Virus record (IMG/VR): IMGVR_UViG_3300031839_001143
Span: 1-32,322 of that record
DNA: 32,322 bases
Reading direction: 5' to 3' (one strand)
Origin: a virus
The notes beneath the pieces are model-generated. The model was not told the DNA's origin and ran no database searches. It was given only the letters and a program-made list of their open reading frames with translations. Both the position numbers and the translations under genes were made by a program. Positions 15,504 to 24,150 of the stretch are shown in pieces (positions within the stretch are counted from its first letter, which is position 1; every line of letters begins with the position of its first letter).

Positions 15504-18500
15504 TGGCTATAAAAGTAAGACTTCCTAATGGTAGATATATTAAGGTAGATACCGAAGACCAAAACTATGCAAAAAATAGAGCTGTAGAATATTACAATTC
15601 TGGCGAAAGAGGATTTGTTGATGATAAAGCTAGAACAATGGCTTCAGATTCTGATTTAAAAAAATTTGATTATGAATCTGGTGTAAACGCTCCTTGGCTC
15701 AGAACTAAGCTAGGAGCAGCAGAAACTCAAGGTGAAAAAGAAATAATTTTAACTGAATCTGTTGGCGGCGATGGTTTTACCAGAAACAGCAAAGGAGATT
15801 TAGCCTTAACGCCTAGAGGCTTGAGAAAATTAGGAATAAATCCAAGATCAAACAAATACGTTGTTATTGATGAATCTGGTTTTTCTGCAAATGATTTTGC
15901 AGATTTTTCTGGAATTGTTGGACCGATTCTTGGATCTATTGCTGGATCTATATTTACCAGAGGCAAACTCAAACCAAAATTTCCTGGCCTTAAAGATGTA
16001 AGCGTTAAACAAATAGGTGCTATATCAGCTGGTACAGGCGTTGGAGCTGCTGGTGGTAAAGGTATTGAAGAAGGCATCGAATACGTAGCTGGATTACAAG
16101 ACAACACGCCTGGCGAACTAGCAAGTCTATTAGCAACTGAAGCAGCTATCGGCGCAGGTGGAGAGGCTTTGTTTGGTTTAGGTGGAAAACTACTTAAATA
16201 CACCTTTGGTCAAAAAGCTTTAAGTAAAGGCAAGTTAGGAGCTGAAGATTTAAAGATGGCATCTGCTATTTCTAAAACTGGAGTGGTAGATTCTAAAACA
16301 GGAAAAAGATACAAAGGTGCTGTAGCACTAGCGGCGATGGACAGTCCTTTAACTGGTTTGTTGCAAGGGATTGCAGAGACTGTATCTAAGTATCAAGGCA
16401 GAAAAATAGGCGTAAGAAATGTTTTGGCAACGGATGTTAAAAATGTTTTTAGATCAACCAACGATTTAACAGCTGGGTTTGATAAAGAAATAGACGATCT
16501 TATAAAAACTGGTTTTGGCGACAGCGCCGCAGATGTTGCTGCTGGTAAAAAACTCAGCGCATCAATTTCAAGAAAATTTAGAGAAAGCCAAAAAAAATTA
16601 AATACGGCTAACAGCAACGTCAGAAAAATGATGGATGATGTGTTAGGAGATTTTGACGCTTTTGCAGAATCCGCTACAACTCAAGCTGGAGAAGAAATAA
16701 GAATTTTAACAGCTCAAGGTTACAACGCTTGGTATGACGCTCAAAGCAAACTGTATGAGTCTACTGGTAAGTTTTTTGAAATACCAAGAAATCTATCAGA
16801 TGATATTTTATCTTTTGAAGCTTTTGGCGGTCCAGGACTTGGCATACAAGCAAAGTTTATTGACTCAACCCCTTTAAAAGAATATATAAGAATTATTGCT
16901 GGAGATGCATTAGATGCTTCAGGAAAATTAAATGTAGACAAAGCTGGCGCTCAGTTAGCAGACTTGCAAAAACTATTAGATAAAACTAGCGCAAATTTAA
17001 GTTTAAAAGAATTGCTAGAGCTAAGAAGCGGACTAGCATCTGCTAATAGAATTACAGAATCTTCCAAAGAGTTTGCTTCTATTGGTTCTACTGACAGAAG
17101 CAAGCTTATCAGCATTATAGATGAAAGTTTAAGAAGATTAGAAGATGGGGATGATATTGCTTTTAATCAGTTGCAACAATTTTTTAAACAAAGCAGGGAA
17201 GAATCAATACAAGGAATAGAAAAAAATATATTAAAAATAGAAAACTTAAATGAAGTTTCTAATAAAAATATTTACGAACTAATACAAGACGTTGCTAGCC
17301 CATCACGATCAAACCAAACTAATCAAAACCTTCTAAAAGAACTTTTACAAAATCAACCAGAAGAAATATCAAAAGAGTTAGGCGCATTAAGATCTTCTTT
17401 AACAAAAGCAGAAACAGAGCTGGTAAAAATAATAGAAGATCAAAATAAATATACAGATTTAGTTAGCAGAGAGTTTGAGCTTACTACTTTTGCAAACCAA
17501 CAAAACAGACGTTTGCTTGAAGAAACTGAAATTGCGAGAAGAGCAAAAGTTGAAGAAATAGAAAATATTAAAAACGATTTTAATCAAATTCAAAACAGGT
17601 TTGATTTTGTATCTTTAAAACAAATAGCAAAAAAAGAAGCAGATGCACTTCAAAGAGAGAATGATTATTACAACAAAGTTATTGACGATATAACCGAAAA
17701 CAAAAAAATAGATCCTAGAAAATTACAGGCTCAAATGCAGTCTATTAGAATTGCAAATGATTTTTATTCAAAAGGCATGGAAGCGTTTGACCAAGGTTTG
17801 TATAAAGATCTTTTGAATGATGTGGCAGCAGGCGGGCTAAATATAGATAAAATATTAACTCAAGTAGTTTTAAAGAAAAACAACGGCGAGAATGTTAAAA
17901 GATTGCTTGATACTTTAGATGTAGATACAGCAGCATTTAGAAAACAAAGATTTGAAGGTTCTGGTAGAGTTGATAGATCAAAAGCTCCAACAAGAAGCGC
18001 TTTAGAGTTTAGCGATACGCAAAGAAAAATATTGGCAGATGCAGAAATAGACGTAAAAGATCCAGTATTTAAAAACAAAGAACAAGTTAAAGGTGTGCTG
18101 CAAAAAGAATTTTTAAGAGACATTGTAACTAGAGTCCAGAAAGGCTCTGATATTGTTGATTATAAAAAAATAGCCAATACAATCGAAGGATATGGTACAA
18201 CTGCTGATACTTTGTTCGGGCCTACTGGTAAAAGAGAATTAGTAAAATCTTTAAGAGAAGCAGATCAAATTGTAAATGTTGGTACTGTAGACGAGCTCGA
18301 TGATTTACTTGCTAAAACTTCTAACGTAGATAACGTAATAGAAGATTTAAACTTTAAAACAGCGGCTCAGTCTGAGTTAGACGAAATAGCAAAAATAGAT
18401 GTTTTTAAAAAAATACAAAACGGAACAATTGATTCGGAAAATATAGTTAACACTTTGTTTAAATCTGGTAACTCAGAAGACATAGCAGCCGTAAAACAAT

Positions 18501-19201
18501 TGCTAGGACCAGAATCAGTTGAGTTTAAAGAGTTTCAAGCTGCGGCAATGAGAAAAATACTTAACCAGTATGTTAATCCAGGAGACGACGCAATTGAAAA
18601 ATTATTTAAAGATGATGGCTTTTATAAAGCAATACTTTCTCCAGATGGATATGGTCAAGCAGTATTAAAAGAAACTTTTGGAGATGCTCAGTACGACTTA
18701 TTAAAGAAAGCTGCAAGTAGATCTAAGTTTCTTGTTGGCGGAGAAAGAGCGGCTCAAGGCGGAGGTCTTTTTACTCAAGGGCTGCTTTTTAATATTATAT
18801 TCAGACCTTTACAAGCACTGCCGCAATTTACAATATTAAGCAATTTATCTCGACTTTTAGGTTTGCCAGGTTTTGTAAAATGGCTGGCTGGAGAAATACC
18901 AGACAAAGTTTTTCTAAAAAATCAATTGCCAAGTTTGTATGAAGCTCTTGGCGTTGGTCAGCCAATCAGAAGAGCTGTAAGCACTCAATTACCGACAGAT
19001 TTTTTAAGAGACACTTCAGAATATGGGCGAAGACAATTTGAAAATCAAGGAGTTGATCCAAAGTCTCCTATAGCTTTAGATCTACCAGAAATTGAACCTG
19101 CTAACTTGTCAGCTCAAAATCAAACAACGCCAAGTTTAAATCTTTTAGGCGGTAATATGGCTAATATGGATATTGCTCAAAGATTAGCAAATTTAAGCTA
19201 A
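15503..19201 (+). CDS. Giant virion protein, probable internal/DNA-ejection protein
   Basis: At 1232 residues this is the largest gene in the window. The N-terminus (MAIKVRLPNGRYIKVDTEDQ) is a small beta unit that recurs at the start of phage internal proteins. Residues 130-240 contain Gly-zipper hydrophobic segments (FSGIVGPILGSIAGSIF, GAISAGTGVGAAGGKG, TEAAIGAGGEALFGLGGKLL) that could insert into membrane. Residues 300-1100 are mainly long charged helices (IRIANDFYSKGMEAFDQGLY). A second hydrophobic region lies near residues 1090-1130. No lysozyme or transglycosylase motif was found. The architecture resembles podovirus ejection proteins; a tape-measure function cannot be excluded. The stop overlaps the opposing gene by four bases. 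Confidence 0.75.
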   Translation: MAIKVRLPNGRYIKVDTEDQNYAKNRAVEYYNSGERGFVDDKARTMASDSDLKKFDYESGVNAPWLRTKLGAAETQGEKEIILTESVGGDGFTRNSKGDLALTPRGLRKLGINPRSNKYVVIDESGFSANDFADFSGIVGPILGSIAGSIFTRGKLKPKFPGLKDVSVKQIGAISAGTGVGAAGGKGIEEGIEYVAGLQDNTPGELASLLATEAAIGAGGEALFGLGGKLLKYTFGQKALSKGKLGAEDLKMASAISKTGVVDSKTGKRYKGAVALAAMDSPLTGLLQGIAETVSKYQGRKIGVRNVLATDVKNVFRSTNDLTAGFDKEIDDLIKTGFGDSAADVAAGKKLSASISRKFRESQKKLNTANSNVRKMMDDVLGDFDAFAESATTQAGEEIRILTAQGYNAWYDAQSKLYESTGKFFEIPRNLSDDILSFEAFGGPGLGIQAKFIDSTPLKEYIRIIAGDALDASGKLNVDKAGAQLADLQKLLDKTSANLSLKELLELRSGLASANRITESSKEFASIGSTDRSKLISIIDESLRRLEDGDDIAFNQLQQFFKQSREESIQGIEKNILKIENLNEVSNKNIYELIQDVASPSRSNQTNQNLLKELLQNQPEEISKELGALRSSLTKAETELVKIIEDQNKYTDLVSREFELTTFANQQNRRLLEETEIARRAKVEEIENIKNDFNQIQNRFDFVSLKQIAKKEADALQRENDYYNKVIDDITENKKIDPRKLQAQMQSIRIANDFYSKGMEAFDQGLYKDLLNDVAAGGLNIDKILTQVVLKKNNGENVKRLLDTLDVDTAAFRKQRFEGSGRVDRSKAPTRSALEFSDTQRKILADAEIDVKDPVFKNKEQVKGVLQKEFLRDIVTRVQKGSDIVDYKKIANTIEGYGTTADTLFGPTGKRELVKSLREADQIVNVGTVDELDDLLAKTSNVDNVIEDLNFKTAAQSELDEIAKIDVFKKIQNGTIDSENIVNTLFKSGNSEDIAAVKQLLGPESVEFKEFQAAAMRKILNQYVNPGDDAIEKLFKDDGFYKAILSPDGYGQAVLKETFGDAQYDLLKKAASRSKFLVGGERAAQGGGLFTQGLLFNIIFRPLQALPQFTILSNLSRLLGLPGFVKWLAGEIPDKVFLKNQLPSLYEALGVGQPIRRAVSTQLPTDFLRDTSEYGRRQFENQGVDPKSPIALDLPEIEPANLSAQNQTTPSLNLLGGNMANMDIAQRLANLS

Positions 19202-19611
19202 CCCTTAATTAAATAAAGATCCCAGTTATTTCTTAGCACTTCCAACCATTCTTCGATTGGCATAACTGTTACCTTGTCGTTATCTTCGTCCCACTCTGGA
19301 TTAATTGCATATAAAGGTACGCACACCCGAATAGGTTTACGATTGTATTTAAAAATTAAAACAGGGATACGGCCATCTGTTGCTTTACAGACTTGATCCC
19401 ACCAACCCTGTTGATACCAATCCCCTTCTTTATAAAACTTGCACTCTACAGCGTGATGAGGAATATTGATATCGCAAAGATCTTTAGATTGATATTGGTC
19501 TAGGTTACGTTTACAAACGTAGTCAATACCTTCAGATTCAAAAAACTCGTTTAATATTTTAGCAACGTCTCTTTCAAACGTCGCCCCTTTGGTTCTTGAG
19601 TTGATCGGCAT
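19198..19611 (-). CDS. PD-(D/E)XK nuclease, Holliday-junction-resolvase-like
   Basis: A 137-residue protein with a strong AGGAGAAG site before ATG 19611. N-terminal KGATFERDVAKILNEFF provides the first acidic residue E13, and KDLCDI gives D47. AVECKF supplies E56 and K58, the classic E...D...ExK layout of archaeal-type resolvases and related phage nucleases. RNLDQYQSKD is also typical of this phage family. It would process branched DNA during replication, recombination or packaging. This is the last gene of the leftward unit, and its stop overlaps the converging structural gene. Fine substrate specificity is unproved. Confidence 0.75.
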   Translation of the reverse strand: MPINSRTKGATFERDVAKILNEFFESEGIDYVCKRNLDQYQSKDLCDINIPHHAVECKFYKEGDWYQQGWWDQVCKATDGRIPVLIFKYNRKPIRVCVPLYAINPEWDEDNDKVTVMPIEEWLEVLRNNWDLYLIKG

Positions 19612-19623
19612 TGTTCTTCTCCT

Positions 19624-20115
19624 TTATTTATCTTTTTTATAATTGTTTACTAGCCCCATTTCTTCTCTATCAAAACCTAACGGATGAGGGGATAAACACT
19701 CTAACTCATCTTTACTAAAGTGAATGTAAGGTTCTGAATCTTCTTCATAAATAGGTTCTGCAATTGTACCAAACCTTACATCGTATACGTGATCCCTTTT
19801 CCAAGTATGGCTGTAAACGCTGTCCGTCATTGCATAGACAATTACAAACGGTTGATTGGTTGCTAAAGATAAGGCCGAGCCCATCCTTAACTTGCTGGCA
19901 GAAAGCAATAAGGTGTCATACTTTGTAATACCGAAAGTTCTGCATTTAACCTCCAACCAAAAAGAAACTTCTTTTGATTCGCACCAGTAATCTAAGCCGT
20001 AGCTGACTGGTAGTTTATGACATCTAACATTCCAAAGGCCCTCAATAAAACCAGCAACACGTTCCTCGCGTTTCTGATCATTGATGTTTTCCATTTTTGG
20101 TTTTGGCTTATCCAT
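19624..20115 (-). CDS. Putative PD-(D/E)XK nuclease-fold protein
   Basis: A 163-residue protein from ATG 20115, which has AAGGAG eight bases upstream; the longer open frame beyond it overlaps the next gene and lacks a site. Motifs: EER early (17-19), GLDYWC with D42, and FWLEVKCRT with E55 and K57, giving a D...ExK pattern. SASKLRMGSALS follows, as in restriction-like folds where a helix carries a conserved basic residue. Residues 85-95 (NQPFVIVYAMTD) look like a core strand. A DNA nuclease role beside the resolvase-like gene is likely, though the substrate is unknown and the motif match is weaker than for its neighbour. Confidence 0.6.
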   Translation of the reverse strand: MDKPKPKMENINDQKREERVAGFIEGLWNVRCHKLPVSYGLDYWCESKEVSFWLEVKCRTFGITKYDTLLLSASKLRMGSALSLATNQPFVIVYAMTDSVYSHTWKRDHVYDVRFGTIAEPIYEEDSEPYIHFSKDELECLSPHPLGFDREEMGLVNNYKKDK

Positions 20116-20329
20116 TGATTTCTCCTTTTTTAAATACAATACGAACACAATACTTGCGAATAATTGCAACAAGTGTAAATACTGTTGTTTGAATAATAGA
20201 GGTTGTTAATAAGCTGGCATTAAAATAATTGCACATGTTAAGAACAAAAAAAGATAAAGGCAAAGCTATTACAACGCCAACAGCTACATCGCTGAGACTT
20301 TCTCTTAAAGCCAGCCTATCAATCTTCAT
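20108..20329 (-). CDS. Small two-helix membrane protein
   Basis: A 73-residue protein from ATG 20329 (MKIDRLALRESLSDVAVGVV), overlapping the primase stop by 11 bases. Two hydrophobic helices (VAVGVVIALPLSFFVLNMC and SIIQTTVFTLVAIIRK) are separated by a short polar loop, and the protein ends in a basic tail. The RESLSDVAVG opening and two-helix plan resemble small DUF7220-type phage membrane proteins, but that identification is tentative. Its final codons (KKGEING) contain the AAGGAGAAATCA ribosome site of the next gene. Function unknown. Confidence 0.6.
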   Translation of the reverse strand: MKIDRLALRESLSDVAVGVVIALPLSFFVLNMCNYFNASLLTTSIIQTTVFTLVAIIRKYCVRIVFKKGEING

Positions 20330-22442
20330 TGAAAAATTCTGGATCAATCGCAACAATACGTTTGGTTGGTCGCCCAGTTCCTTTTGCTCTTAAATCTTTT
20401 TCTTGTATCTCCCCCGAGTTTTTTAATCGTTCAATAATTTCTTTTACTTCGTACGACTTCATTGATCTGAATATTTCACGTCGATCAATATCACGCTTGC
20501 TTATACCCCATTCTCCTTGCGATCTAATAAAGCTAAGTATTTGTTTAATACGCCCCTCCATTTCAGAACCTGCAACTTTATCTTTACAGCTTTCAATCAG
20601 CACTTGATCGTAGTAATAAACATAATCAATTGCCCATTGAGTTATATCACCTTTAATAACTTTTGTTTTTCTATCATCTGCCAAAGCTCCAATCAAAGCT
20701 AAACGCATGGCTTTTTCTCTGGTTCTTGATAACAAAACTTCAAGACCCTCTTTCTCCAAAGAGTTTTGCTGGTCTACTAGCCTGTAAGCCAGACTATCCA
20801 GCAAAGCATTTGAATCATCATCAAACTTCAATACTCTTTGTTTGAAATCTAGCTCAGCATTGTCTCTGGATATTTGCTCCATTTCATTATCAACTTGTCT
20901 TACATGCGAAACCCAATCGTAGGTCGATTGCGGAGGCTCAACAAAAGCCACCATCTTGCCAACAGTTCTTGGTACATGTGATTCAACGACAATAAATCTA
21001 TTAAGGAATCCGTCAACAATACGACCTGTTGATAAGGCGCCATAAAAGTTTTTAGGCACACTCATACCGACCAAAGTAATTGCAGGTTTAATCGTTGATC
21101 TATCTAATACTTCTTTTTGTTGTTTATTGGTTAGCGTCATCATTGAATAGTTATCTGGTCTTAAAACGCCATGACATCTTCCCCAAGTCTCCATAAGTAT
21201 TTGTAACGCATCTTCTTTGTTAGAGTTAGATGACTTAGATATACTTTCTAATCTTTTACCAAACTCATCCATTACGGTTATATGGGTTGGCTTATATCTT
21301 AATAAGCTGTAGATAGCCCCACTTGAAGTATAGCCGTCTCCAGCCATAAGGTCGCTATATTCAGCATGATCCAAAATAGTTTCAACGACCGTCTTAACAT
21401 TTTCTTTACCTTGGCCAGACTTAGCAATACACATAAAAAATAAAGATGAAAAGTTATTCATATTGGTTCTATACATTCTGCCCAAAGCTACCGAGCCTAA
21501 AGACAAAGCTGCTTGCATGCTAATCGCTGGCTGAGATATGTGCGCTATTTCTTCTGAGTATTCGTAAATGTCTTTTAACACACCAGGCGGAGAAAAAAGA
21601 TTGACAGGCTCTTTTACTGTTTTGGTTGTTGATATATAAGCAGGCGCTTGTTGGTTTTTTCTATCGTGAGTTTTTTGAACTGAATTAACTGTTGTGGATA
21701 TTTCACTTGCTGATAAAGGTGGAGTATTTTGTTCGTTCCAAGACTGCACAAAGAACTCTGTAAAATCTGTATTTAAGCCTTTGGCTATCAAATAACCCGC
21801 CAGTCTTGCCGCTTGATCGTTACGGCCGCCCTCAGAAACACCTTGAATAGATAAAGGTGTAGAGATTGGTTGACCGTTAAGTTTCTCAACTCCCGTTATT
21901 TTTACCCATAACTCTTGAGTTAAGTTTGGTAAATCATCAACATCATTTAGATCCCAGTCTTCAATTCTTGTAGGTGTGTATATAGCTCCTGTTGCATGAA
22001 TATTATGCGGAGCAACAATTAAACCACCGACTCCTCTAATATCAATCAACTTGGCTGGATCATAGCCTTCGGTTCTTTTAGCTACCCAAGTAGTAAAGTT
22101 TTCTGGATTATTATAATAATAGTGAACCCCTTTTCCTGTTGCTACTTTAAAGGGTGTTACTGGTAAGTTGGCCTCACACCAATTGACCGCTTCAGGTGTA
22201 TCTGCATCTATAACAATAAACTTGCCACAGACTAAAGCGACGACTAAATCATCTCGCCCCTTAAACCATTTCTCTATTTCTTCCGTCGTCGGCTGTCGCT
22301 CTTGAAACTTTTGCCACCCCCCTAATTCTTTGGGCGGAACTTTATTGTGTCTATGTAGTGGTACTACGCTTATGCCGTATTCTGCATAAGCCAGAGCTAA
22401 GTCCAACGCAGAGTCTTGCGCTGTTACTTGTAAATTGAACAC
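20319..22442 (-). CDS. Primase-polymerase fused to DUF3987-like ATPase
   Basis: A 707-residue replication protein. Residues 10-180 form an archaeo-eukaryotic primase/polymerase domain: VIDAD supplies D79 and D81, GKGVHYYY supplies H107, and LIDIRG supplies D133. A primase C-terminal helical module follows (GRNDQAARLAGYLIAKGLN, WNEQNTPPLSASEI, residues 204-258). From 280 on lies a DUF3987-like P-loop domain with AKSGQGKE at 339-346 and the Walker-B-like ITVMDEFG with D391 and E392. The C-terminus is winged-helix-like (GISKRDIDRREIF, GTGRPTKRIV). It would prime, and perhaps extend, phage DNA. The Walker A is degenerate (Ala and Glu at consensus positions). The GTG start is two bases after the regulator stop. 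Confidence 0.85.
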   Translation of the reverse strand: MFNLQVTAQDSALDLALAYAEYGISVVPLHRHNKVPPKELGGWQKFQERQPTTEEIEKWFKGRDDLVVALVCGKFIVIDADTPEAVNWCEANLPVTPFKVATGKGVHYYYNNPENFTTWVAKRTEGYDPAKLIDIRGVGGLIVAPHNIHATGAIYTPTRIEDWDLNDVDDLPNLTQELWVKITGVEKLNGQPISTPLSIQGVSEGGRNDQAARLAGYLIAKGLNTDFTEFFVQSWNEQNTPPLSASEISTTVNSVQKTHDRKNQQAPAYISTTKTVKEPVNLFSPPGVLKDIYEYSEEIAHISQPAISMQAALSLGSVALGRMYRTNMNNFSSLFFMCIAKSGQGKENVKTVVETILDHAEYSDLMAGDGYTSSGAIYSLLRYKPTHITVMDEFGKRLESISKSSNSNKEDALQILMETWGRCHGVLRPDNYSMMTLTNKQQKEVLDRSTIKPAITLVGMSVPKNFYGALSTGRIVDGFLNRFIVVESHVPRTVGKMVAFVEPPQSTYDWVSHVRQVDNEMEQISRDNAELDFKQRVLKFDDDSNALLDSLAYRLVDQQNSLEKEGLEVLLSRTREKAMRLALIGALADDRKTKVIKGDITQWAIDYVYYYDQVLIESCKDKVAGSEMEGRIKQILSFIRSQGEWGISKRDIDRREIFRSMKSYEVKEIIERLKNSGEIQEKDLRAKGTGRPTKRIVAIDPEFFNED

Positions 22443-22444
22443 TC

Positions 22445-22780
22445 TTAACTTTCACTACTTTCTTCAATAGGACCAAAGATAGACTCGAAGTCTAGCTTAC
22501 CGCCAGATGCTTTAATAATTTTTTTAGCTTGTTTAATTGAAGGCTGCCTTAAACCATACCTCCAAGCTTTGGTTGATGCTGCTGAACAGTCAAATAATTC
22601 TGCCGCAGGTTCTGTTCCAATAAATTCTATATACTTCTTTAAAGTTATTCTTTGCACTTCCCTCTCCTTATGTTCAGGTTCTAGATTTTTAGTTTTAAAT
22701 GATTTAAGCTCTTCATTGGTCAGGTTTTTCAACCTCCAGAGATAATTCACTCTCCATTGATTTTGGTCTACTTCTCTCAT
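22445..22780 (-). CDS. HTH DNA-binding protein (Cro/YdaS-like), probable regulator
   Basis: A 111-residue protein if started at ATG 22780; a GTG at 22810 would add ten residues. ATG is preferred because a TACAAT -10-like box (22818-22813) would place the transcript start near 22806, downstream of the GTG. The C-terminal half is a Cro/YdaS-type helix-turn-helix (GTEPAAELFDCSAASTKAWR, YGLRQPSIKQAKKII, ASGGKLDFESIFGP). The N-terminal half is charged and helical with no recognised domain. It lies first in the leftward unit, facing the divergent Sak4 unit across a short AT-rich spacer with a 12-base palindrome, so autoregulation is a natural inference. Confidence 0.7.
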   Translation of the reverse strand: MREVDQNQWRVNYLWRLKNLTNEELKSFKTKNLEPEHKEREVQRITLKKYIEFIGTEPAAELFDCSAASTKAWRYGLRQPSIKQAKKIIKASGGKLDFESIFGPIEESSES

Positions 22781-22872
22781 TTTACATTCCGTTAAATATT
22801 TAATGTTCACACATTGTAATTCATATTAAAATAAATTAAAATAGTATTTTTAAATAAAACGGAGAAGATTAA
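22781..22872. promoter_or_regulatory. Divergent promoter/operator between HTH gene and Sak4 unit
   Basis: A very AT-rich spacer. Rightward: TTGTAA (22814-22819), 17 bases, TAAAAT (22837-22842), then GGAGAA (22861-22866) before ATG 22873. Leftward: a TACAAT-like -10 at 22818-22813, overlapping the rightward -35, with only a weak TTTTAA 17 bases upstream as -35. A perfect 12-base palindrome, TTAAATATTTAA, at 22792-22803 lies where the regulator's transcript would start and could be its operator. Positions are read by eye; activity is inferred. Confidence 0.45.
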
Positions 22873-23583
22873 ATGTCTGATATTTTAAGTAGAATTGTAA
22901 GTCCTAGCGAATTGGTAGAAAACCAAGGCGCTAAGATTTTAATGTATGGAGCATCGGGGGCTGGTAAAACAACTGCATGTGCTACATCACCTGGAAAAAC
23001 TTTAATCATTAGTATGGAAGCTGGTTTGTTATCTATTAAAGACGCAAACAACGTTACCGCTATTGAAGTTAAAGAAGCTTCAGAAATAGAACAGATTGCT
23101 GAAATGCTTGAAAACGGAGATCTTGATTATGATACTGTCTGTTTAGATAGTGTGACTGAGATGTCTGAACTTTTATTAGCGCAAGAAAAAGCAAGGTCTA
23201 AAGATCCTCGACAAGCTTACGGAGAGGTTATTAATGTAATGACTAGAACGATGCGTAGATTTAGAGATCTTAAGATGCACGTTATTTTTGTTGCTAAAGA
23301 AGACAAGCTTCGAGACGAAGCAACAGGTATGTTTCATTATCAACCAATGATGGTTGGTGCTAAACTACCTACCCAAATTCCTTACTTCTTTGATGAAGTG
23401 TTATGTCTTAGGACTTTCACCGAAGAAAACGATGAAGGGAAGAAAGTAACCAATCGTTGGTTGCAAACAGTTCTTGGTGATAATTATATTGCTAAGGATA
23501 GGAGTGGCAAGCTAGATTCTTTTGAAGAGCCTAACTTGACATATATTATTAATAAACTTGGATTTTCAAAAGGAGAAAAATAA
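22873..23583 (+). CDS. Sak4-like RecA-fold ATPase (recombination/annealing)
   Basis: A 236-residue ATPase of the AAA_24/Sak4 group. Walker A is GASGAGKT at 26-33, and a Walker-B-like strand YDTVCLDSVTEM contains D92. Further family features are RQAYGEVINVMTRTMRRFRD and MHVIFVAKEDK, then PFF-type substrate segments near TQIPYFFDEVLCL. Sak4 proteins are compact RecA relatives that promote single-strand annealing in phages, often working with an SSB encoded next door. Here a DUF669 gene overlaps its stop. GGAGAA six bases upstream decides the ATG. It leads a two-gene rightward operon driven from the divergent promoter. Confidence 0.85.
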   Translation: MSDILSRIVSPSELVENQGAKILMYGASGAGKTTACATSPGKTLIISMEAGLLSIKDANNVTAIEVKEASEIEQIAEMLENGDLDYDTVCLDSVTEMSELLLAQEKARSKDPRQAYGEVINVMTRTMRRFRDLKMHVIFVAKEDKLRDEATGMFHYQPMMVGAKLPTQIPYFFDEVLCLRTFTEENDEGKKVTNRWLQTVLGDNYIAKDRSGKLDSFEEPNLTYIINKLGFSKGEK

Positions 23584-24095
23584 TGAGCGATTTTGCAGAC
23601 GTCAAGTTTGATTTTGAATCTGGTAATAGCGGTGAGTCTACTATTCCAGAAGGGGACTATTTAACAGAGATAAGCAAGTGCGAGAAGACTACTTCTAGCA
23701 ATGGCAACGACTATCTTGCGTTAGAGGTCAAAGTATGTGGTGAAAAGTACAAAGGCTGGATTGCTAGAGACAATCTAAACCTTTGGTACAAAAATAGCGA
23801 TGCTGAAAAGCAAGAAATGGTTAGAGAGATAGCCTCTAGGAAATTCTCTGGCTTGGTTAAAGCTTTAGGCAGAAAAGACAACCCTCCCGCTAATGGTGGC
23901 GAGCTGGTTGGTAACAAAGTGATTTGTACTTTTGGCATTGAGAAAAGTAAAAATCCAGACTATCCTGATGATAAAAATAACATCAAGGGTTTTAAGCCGT
24001 TGGAAAAAATGTCGCCTAAACAAGCAGACGACACTCCAGCTTGGGTAACAGAAGGAACTTCTGAGGCCAAAGCTCCAGCTAAACCAAGCTTGTAA
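23583..24095 (+). CDS. DUF669 protein, probable single-strand DNA-binding partner of Sak4
   Basis: A 170-residue protein coupled to the Sak4 gene by TAATG. It fits the DUF669 pattern: IPEGDYLTEISKCEKTTSSN near residues 21-40, GNDYLALEVKVCGEKYKGW strands, and a NLNLWYKN segment. ALGRKDNPPANGGELVGNKV follows, then a C-terminal flexible tail (DDTPAWVTEGTSEAKAPAKP). DUF669 genes regularly accompany Sak4 or other annealing genes and are thought to have an OB-like, ssDNA-binding role. That function is inferred from family and context. A short hairpin follows the stop. Confidence 0.8.
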   Translation: MSDFADVKFDFESGNSGESTIPEGDYLTEISKCEKTTSSNGNDYLALEVKVCGEKYKGWIARDNLNLWYKNSDAEKQEMVREIASRKFSGLVKALGRKDNPPANGGELVGNKVICTFGIEKSKNPDYPDDKNNIKGFKPLEKMSPKQADDTPAWVTEGTSEAKAPAKPSL

Positions 24096-24100
24096 TTGTT

Positions 24101-24119
24101 AGGCTTTGCTAGGAAGCCT
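24101..24119 (+). terminator. Weak hairpin just after the DUF669 gene
   Basis: AGGCTT (24101-24106) and AAGCCT (24114-24119) form a 6-base stem with a 7-base loop, six bases after the DUF669 stop. No T-run follows, so it is at best a weak or factor-assisted terminator, or an mRNA end-protecting hairpin. Confidence 0.3.
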
Positions 24120-24150
24120 TAAAGGTATTATCTCCCCCCATTTAGATAGT

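Noticed and set aside
22445-22810. Integrase/lysogeny module suggested by the HTH gene
   Set aside because: No integrase, excisionase or attachment repeats are visible; an HTH regulator alone does not indicate a temperate phage.
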